From Kazachstania africana CBS 2517 (lineage: Eukaryota > Ascomycota > Saccharomycetes > Saccharomycetales > Saccharomycetaceae): DNA of 64,000 nt. The notes below the pieces were generated by a model that worked only from the letters and a program-made list of their open reading frames with translations, searched no databases and was not told where the DNA came from. The stretch lies in contig NC_018942.1 in assembly GCF_000304475.1 (NCBI RefSeq), forward strand, positions 620,001 to 684,000, read 5' to 3'. Position 1 is the stretch's first letter; every line of letters starts with the position of its first letter. A program made the position numbers and the translations under genes. Below are positions 60,076 to 64,000 of the stretch, piece by piece.

Positions 60076-60434
60076 TTCGAACTCTTCTTCATCTGGGTCA
60101 AACTATTTGTTGCAGGTTTTTCTAATTCATCTACTAATCACTCCATGTATCAATTAATCAAAGACTTCTTCTCCTATTATGTACACCATCCAACATATAT
60201 AGATGTATATTATACATATTCTACTAAGCTAAAATCTCAATAACTATCGAATTTGTATTGCGGAGCTTATCAGAATATTTTTCGCCTTACGATTTAATTT
60301 ATATTTGGCTTTTGAAAAATATGGAAGGAGTTGATGCAAAAAAAAATAATAGACCCTATATATATGCAGGACAATCACAGTAAAGATAGAACTCTTCTGA
60401 ACTACAAAAATAAGATCAAATTTCACCAGTTTAA
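60076..60434. other. Intergenic SEC4-VTC2
   Basis: The 359 bases are AT-rich and act as SEC4 3' end and VTC2 promoter. I found no CACGTG/CACGTT Pho4 site by eye, although polyphosphate genes are often phosphate regulated in S. cerevisiae. Nothing else was seen. Confidence 0.5.
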
Positions 60435-62924
60435 ATGCTTTTTGGTGTGAAATTAGCAAATGATATATATCCACCGTGGAAGGATTCATATATCTCATAC
60501 GATGGTTTAAAGAAATTATTGAAAGAAGATAATGATGATACAACTAATCAAGAATGGACTGAGAGAGATGAATCGCGGTTTGTTGAAGCATTGGATAGTG
60601 ATTTGGAAAAAGTTTATACCTTTCAAGTCGACAAATACAACAATCTTATGGATAAATTGACTCATTTAGAAAAAGAAACCTCAACTGAAGATAAAGTAAG
60701 ACAACTGGATCCCGATACTTTCCAAAGGATTTTAGAAGATGCATTGAGCGAAGCTAAGGAATTAGATAATTTCAGCAGATTAAATTATACCGGTTTCATG
60801 AAAATAGTGAAGAAACATGACAAATTGCATTCACAGTACCCTTCTGTAAAATCTTTGCTACAAGTAAGATTGAAAGAATTACCATTCCATTCAGAAGAAT
60901 ATTCTCCAGTACTTTATAGAATTTCGTTCCTCTATACTATTCTAAGATGCAATTTTTCAACTATATCAAAATCATTAGCGAGTACCAGCAGGCTATCTAA
61001 TGTAGGCTCCATTTCAGACTCTAAAACCAATTATAAAATTTTTAAATTTTGGATACATAAGGATAATTTAATGGAAGTGAAAACAAGGATACTACGCCAT
61101 TTACCTGTTCTTGTGTATGCATCTGCTCCTACAGAAAATGATGATATTATCGATCGCTTCGAAAATGATGTGGTTGATGCAGATGGCGGCATTCCTTCTG
61201 CCAATTCAAGTTCTAAGAACAGCGAAAAAGATGTCCCTTACAACTCTTATGATCCTGTCATTACAACCGTTTATTTTGATAATGAGTTCTTCGAGTTGTA
61301 CAATAATAAGTTACTGAAACAACATTCTGCCAGAACTTTAAGACTTAGATGGACGGGTAAGCTTGCAGACAAACCTGATATATTTTTAGAGAAGAGGATC
61401 TTATCTGAAAACGAAGGTGGAATTGGCTATAACTTTGAGGAAGTTAGACTAAAAATGAAACAAAAATATATCAATAATTTCATTTTCGATGGGGACAAAA
61501 AATATGAAGAATTAGTTTTGAATAGAATGAGACAAGGTGGTACGACAGACCCTACGTTGAAAAAAGTCCAAGGTGATTTTGAAGTCGTTCAACAGTTTAT
61601 CATGCAAGAGCAACTACAGCCAGTTTTGAGAACCGTATATAGAAGGACCGCATTTCAAATTCCAGGTGATGACCGCATACGAATTGTTATTGATTCAGAT
61701 ATTCTGTCAATAAGGGAGGATTCCTTCGACAAAACGAGACCTATAAGAGATCCTAAAAGTTGGCATAGAAGAGATATTGACACAGATGTTTCTAATCCCC
61801 TAAGATTTTTAAGATCCGGGGAATACGCCAAGTTTCCATATTCTGTTATGGAAATTAGAATAAAGCAAACTGATAATATACGTCCTAATGAAGTTGAGAG
61901 GCCCAATTCGTACATGAATACGACGTTTTCATCAAATCTACCAGGCAAACACGGACAATGGATTACAGAATTGATAAATTCCCACCTGGTTAAGGAGGTA
62001 CCAAAATTCTCTCTTTATATTCAAGGTGTTGCTTCACTGTTTGGGGAGGATGAGAAGCTTGATATTTTACCGTTTTGGCTACCAGACCTTGAAAAGGATA
62101 TCAGAAGAGATCCAAAACAAGCATATGAGGAAGAGAAGAAAAAATTGAAGAAACAAAAGGAAATAGAGGCAAAAATTGCAGGGATGCGAAGGCTATCAAA
62201 AATTGAACCAGTCGAAAACGAAAATGAGGAAGAGAGTGAGACGAGGCGTCCTAACAGCAGCATCCTGGAAGTTAGAGAGCTCGATCTTGAGGAACGCAAC
62301 AGATCAAAAAAGGCTCCTAGAGGAAAGAGGAAGAAAACTTCGAAAGCACAAACAACTTTTTTGAATGTTTTATCAGGTAAGGCTCCTAAACTGATTAATT
62401 TTGATTCAGAAGATGAGGAGATAGAACTGCCTGCTGGCGTCAAAAAGCCAACAAGCTATCTAAAAAATGCTGGCCCGATCAAAGTTGAACCCAAAGTTTG
62501 GCTCGCAAATGAGAGAACTTTTAACAAATGGCTTAGAGTCACTGCCTTACTCAGTGCGTTAACATTTTCCATTTATAATTCCATTAGGCATGCCTCTTTC
62601 CCACGACTTGCCACTACAATGGCCTACATTTATTTTTGCCTCACGATATTTTGTGGATTATGGTCATATACAACTTATCTCAGAAGATTAGACCTCATTA
62701 AAGCAAGAAGTGGCACACATCTGGATGCACCCTTAGGTCCTATATTACTTGCTCTTGTCTTGGCGGCTACCCTGATTATAAATTTCATTATTGCATTCAA
62801 AGAAGCAGCAATAAGACAGCATGGAGGACCTCAATTGTCTTCTATCACCCGCTTTCAGGAAGGTGTTCCAGAGAAACTTGATGCCATAAGTGATTTTATC
62901 TTCAAGCTTGTAGGGGCTCAATAA
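60435..62924 (+). CDS. VTC2: VTC2, regulatory subunit of the vacuolar polyphosphate polymerase complex
   Basis: Vtc2 or its ohnologue Vtc3 joins Vtc1 and the catalytic Vtc4 in the VTC complex, which makes polyphosphate and passes it into the vacuole. The 829-residue length matches VTC2 (828). Visible: an N-terminal SPX domain (about 1-150, starting [20 protein letters not shown]), which binds inositol pyrophosphates; a central triphosphate-tunnel-like domain (about 200-555); and a charged, lysine-rich linker (about 565-690). Three C-terminal membrane segments of the Vtc1 type follow (about 698-716, 730-752 and 768-790). Vtc2 is regulatory: the tunnel domain is catalytic only in Vtc4. SEC4 before and MSH4 after match YFL005W-YFL003C, so VTC2 is preferred over VTC3. 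It overlaps no other gene; MSH4 converges 134 bases downstream. Confidence 0.95.
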   Translation: MLFGVKLANDIYPPWKDSYISYDGLKKLLKEDNDDTTNQEWTERDESRFVEALDSDLEKVYTFQVDKYNNLMDKLTHLEKETSTEDKVRQLDPDTFQRILEDALSEAKELDNFSRLNYTGFMKIVKKHDKLHSQYPSVKSLLQVRLKELPFHSEEYSPVLYRISFLYTILRCNFSTISKSLASTSRLSNVGSISDSKTNYKIFKFWIHKDNLMEVKTRILRHLPVLVYASAPTENDDIIDRFENDVVDADGGIPSANSSSKNSEKDVPYNSYDPVITTVYFDNEFFELYNNKLLKQHSARTLRLRWTGKLADKPDIFLEKRILSENEGGIGYNFEEVRLKMKQKYINNFIFDGDKKYEELVLNRMRQGGTTDPTLKKVQGDFEVVQQFIMQEQLQPVLRTVYRRTAFQIPGDDRIRIVIDSDILSIREDSFDKTRPIRDPKSWHRRDIDTDVSNPLRFLRSGEYAKFPYSVMEIRIKQTDNIRPNEVERPNSYMNTTFSSNLPGKHGQWITELINSHLVKEVPKFSLYIQGVASLFGEDEKLDILPFWLPDLEKDIRRDPKQAYEEEKKKLKKQKEIEAKIAGMRRLSKIEPVENENEEESETRRPNSSILEVRELDLEERNRSKKAPRGKRKKTSKAQTTFLNVLSGKAPKLINFDSEDEEIELPAGVKKPTSYLKNAGPIKVEPKVWLANERTFNKWLRVTALLSALTFSIYNSIRHASFPRLATTMAYIYFCLTIFCGLWSYTTYLRRLDLIKARSGTHLDAPLGPILLALVLAATLIINFIIAFKEAAIRQHGGPQLSSITRFQEGVPEKLDAISDFIFKLVGAQ

Positions 62925-63058
62925 TTGCAGCTGGTCAAAAAATATAAAAATATTGTAGCAGGGTATCCTCGGAGAAAGCAAAAATAATTGGGAGAGCTCT
63001 TTTATTACAGTAAGATAATATGTAAGTTTATTGTGAGGCAAGACAATTTTTCAAAGGA

Positions 63059-64000
63059 TTATATACTGTCAAAATTATGAATGAATTCATTTTGCAAACC
63101 TTTTAATTCATTTAATATTCTCCCTTGTTGGATGCTATAGCCTTCCAAGATGTTCACCAAGTTATGAATTTTTTTCATTTGATTCGTCAGAGTAACCCTA
63201 TCTAAACTCCGTTGGCCCTTTTGAGTTTCATCTGAATCTTTTTTATTCTTGAGCAATGCGGCGGAGATGGTGTGAGCTTCTTCAAGTACAATGGGCTTGA
63301 ATAAGTTTTTTACTACTCGAAGTCCGCTATTTTCTATATAAAAGGGACTTTGACATACTTTATAATGCATAGTAAGCTGGCCGCTGGTCACATCTGTTTG
63401 CATATGTAAATGTACAACTGCTGCCCTTGTGGACAGCAACTTGGGGATATCTTGAAAATGAGTCGACAAAAACACGGTGCTCTTCGTTTTGAGCAAGTAT
63501 TCTGCAAAAGCCATAGATATAGCAAATCCGTCTCCAATGCTAGACCCTCTTCCAAGTTCATCTAGTACCATCAACGTTTTATCATCTGTATCGCACAAGA
63601 AGTAGGCCATTTCCTTCATTTCGAATGCAAAATTGGAAGAAGTTAATTCCATGGTGTCATTGCACACTCGAGCATGTATTTTCGTGAATATGGGAAAAAG
63701 AGCACTTTTTGCAGGAATGGGAGACCCCATTTGTGCCATAATACATAACAAAGCTATCTGTTTTAGATAAAGGGATTTGCCGCTCATATTACAGCCCGTG
63801 ACAATTTGCAAGGAAGAGCTTTGTTTCATACTTGAAATCCGGTTAGATACAAAATTCTTTATTGATGTCTCAAGAACTGGATGTCTGGATTCCTCGATAA
63901 AAAGGGTATTTGTGAACCTTGGGATGCAATAGTTGTACAAGCTAGAGTTGAATGCGAAGCAACAAAGAAGATCCAAAAGGGAGACAGCTTCTGATAGCAT
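63059..64000 (-). CDS. MSH4: MSH4, meiotic MutS homologue, N-terminus cut by window edge
   Basis: Msh4 pairs with Msh5 to stabilise recombination intermediates and promote class I meiotic crossovers; it has no mismatch-repair role. The frame is open to the right edge, so the 313 residues seen are the C-terminal third (the S. cerevisiae protein is 878). A methionine codon at the last three bases is coincidental. The ATPase domain is complete: Walker A GCNMSGKS (about 68-75 of the visible part), Walker B MVLDELGRGSS (about 142-152), and the STHFQDIPKL motif. A helical C-terminal tail ends in NEFIHNFDSI. Identity as Msh4 rather than another MutS rests on the meiotic-type Walker A and on VTC2 as neighbour, as YFL004W-YFL003C. 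Confidence 0.93.
   Translation of the reverse strand: MLSEAVSLLDLLCCFAFNSSLYNYCIPRFTNTLFIEESRHPVLETSIKNFVSNRISSMKQSSSLQIVTGCNMSGKSLYLKQIALLCIMAQMGSPIPAKSALFPIFTKIHARVCNDTMELTSSNFAFEMKEMAYFLCDTDDKTLMVLDELGRGSSIGDGFAISMAFAEYLLKTKSTVFLSTHFQDIPKLLSTRAAVVHLHMQTDVTSGQLTMHYKVCQSPFYIENSGLRVVKNLFKPIVLEEAHTISAALLKNKKDSDETQKGQRSLDRVTLTNQMKKIHNLVNILEGYSIQQGRILNELKGLQNEFIHNFDSI

Noticed and set aside
60435..62924. Assignment as VTC3
   Set aside because: SEC4 before and MSH4 after match the VTC2 locus; length also fits VTC2. Sequence alone could not exclude VTC3.

Overview
The window is nuclear DNA of a budding yeast of the family Saccharomycetaceae. Genes are dense and without visible introns, and codon use gives sensible proteins with the standard code (CTG read as Leu). 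Almost every long reading frame can be matched to a Saccharomyces cerevisiae gene by sequence and often by order. Spacers are AT-rich and full of simple repeats, and several proteins carry Q/N/S-rich stretches. The gene order is a mosaic of segments that lie on S. cerevisiae chromosomes VI, VII and XVI. That points to a lineage outside Saccharomyces, perhaps Naumovozyma- or Kazachstania-like; the genus is an inference I cannot settle.

Layout. (1) 1-13 kb: MCM4 (cut by the left edge), RLF2/CAC1, an unidentified coiled-coil protein, a 3.7 kb gene-poor stretch, a C2H2 zinc-finger gene of the CMR3/YPR015C type, and an unidentified gene whose N-terminal part lies in another frame. The recognised genes follow the YPR019-YPR013 order, with DSS4 and TIF6 absent. 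(2) 13-34 kb: MDJ1, HSP12, IES1, CDC4, SMC1, BLM10, matching YFL016C-YFL007W except that CDC4 is inverted. (3) 34-45 kb: YIP5, a SUT1/SUT2 regulator, RAD54, YRB30, CUP2, matching YGL161C-YGL166W. (4) 45-59 kb: FAR7 and YFH7 (YFR008W/YFR007W), RQC2 (YPL009C), an unidentified 305-residue protein, SUA5 (YGL169W), RPA135 (YPR010C). (5) 59-64 kb: SEC4, VTC2 and MSH4 (cut by the right edge), resuming the YFL005W-YFL003C order.

Functional themes. Several genes act in S phase and chromosome biology: MCM4 (helicase), RLF2 (chromatin assembly), SMC1 (cohesin), RAD54 (recombination), MSH4 (meiotic crossovers), CDC4 (SCF ubiquitin ligase) and IES1 (INO80 remodeller). RLF2, SMC1 and RAD54 have MCB (ACGCGT) elements shortly upstream, and MCM4 has an Mcm1/ECB-like palindrome, so G1/S control appears retained. 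HSP12 has a stress promoter with four STREs and a TATA box. RPA135 has an RRPE-like ribosome-biogenesis element.

No tRNA gene, transposon, CRISPR array or convincing centromere was seen by eye. I found no clear new multi-gene system. The points most worth a second look are the split gene at 11.7-13.1 kb, a perfect 14-bp-arm palindrome at 38.2 kb, a possible structured RNA at 52.8 kb, and the two unidentified proteins.
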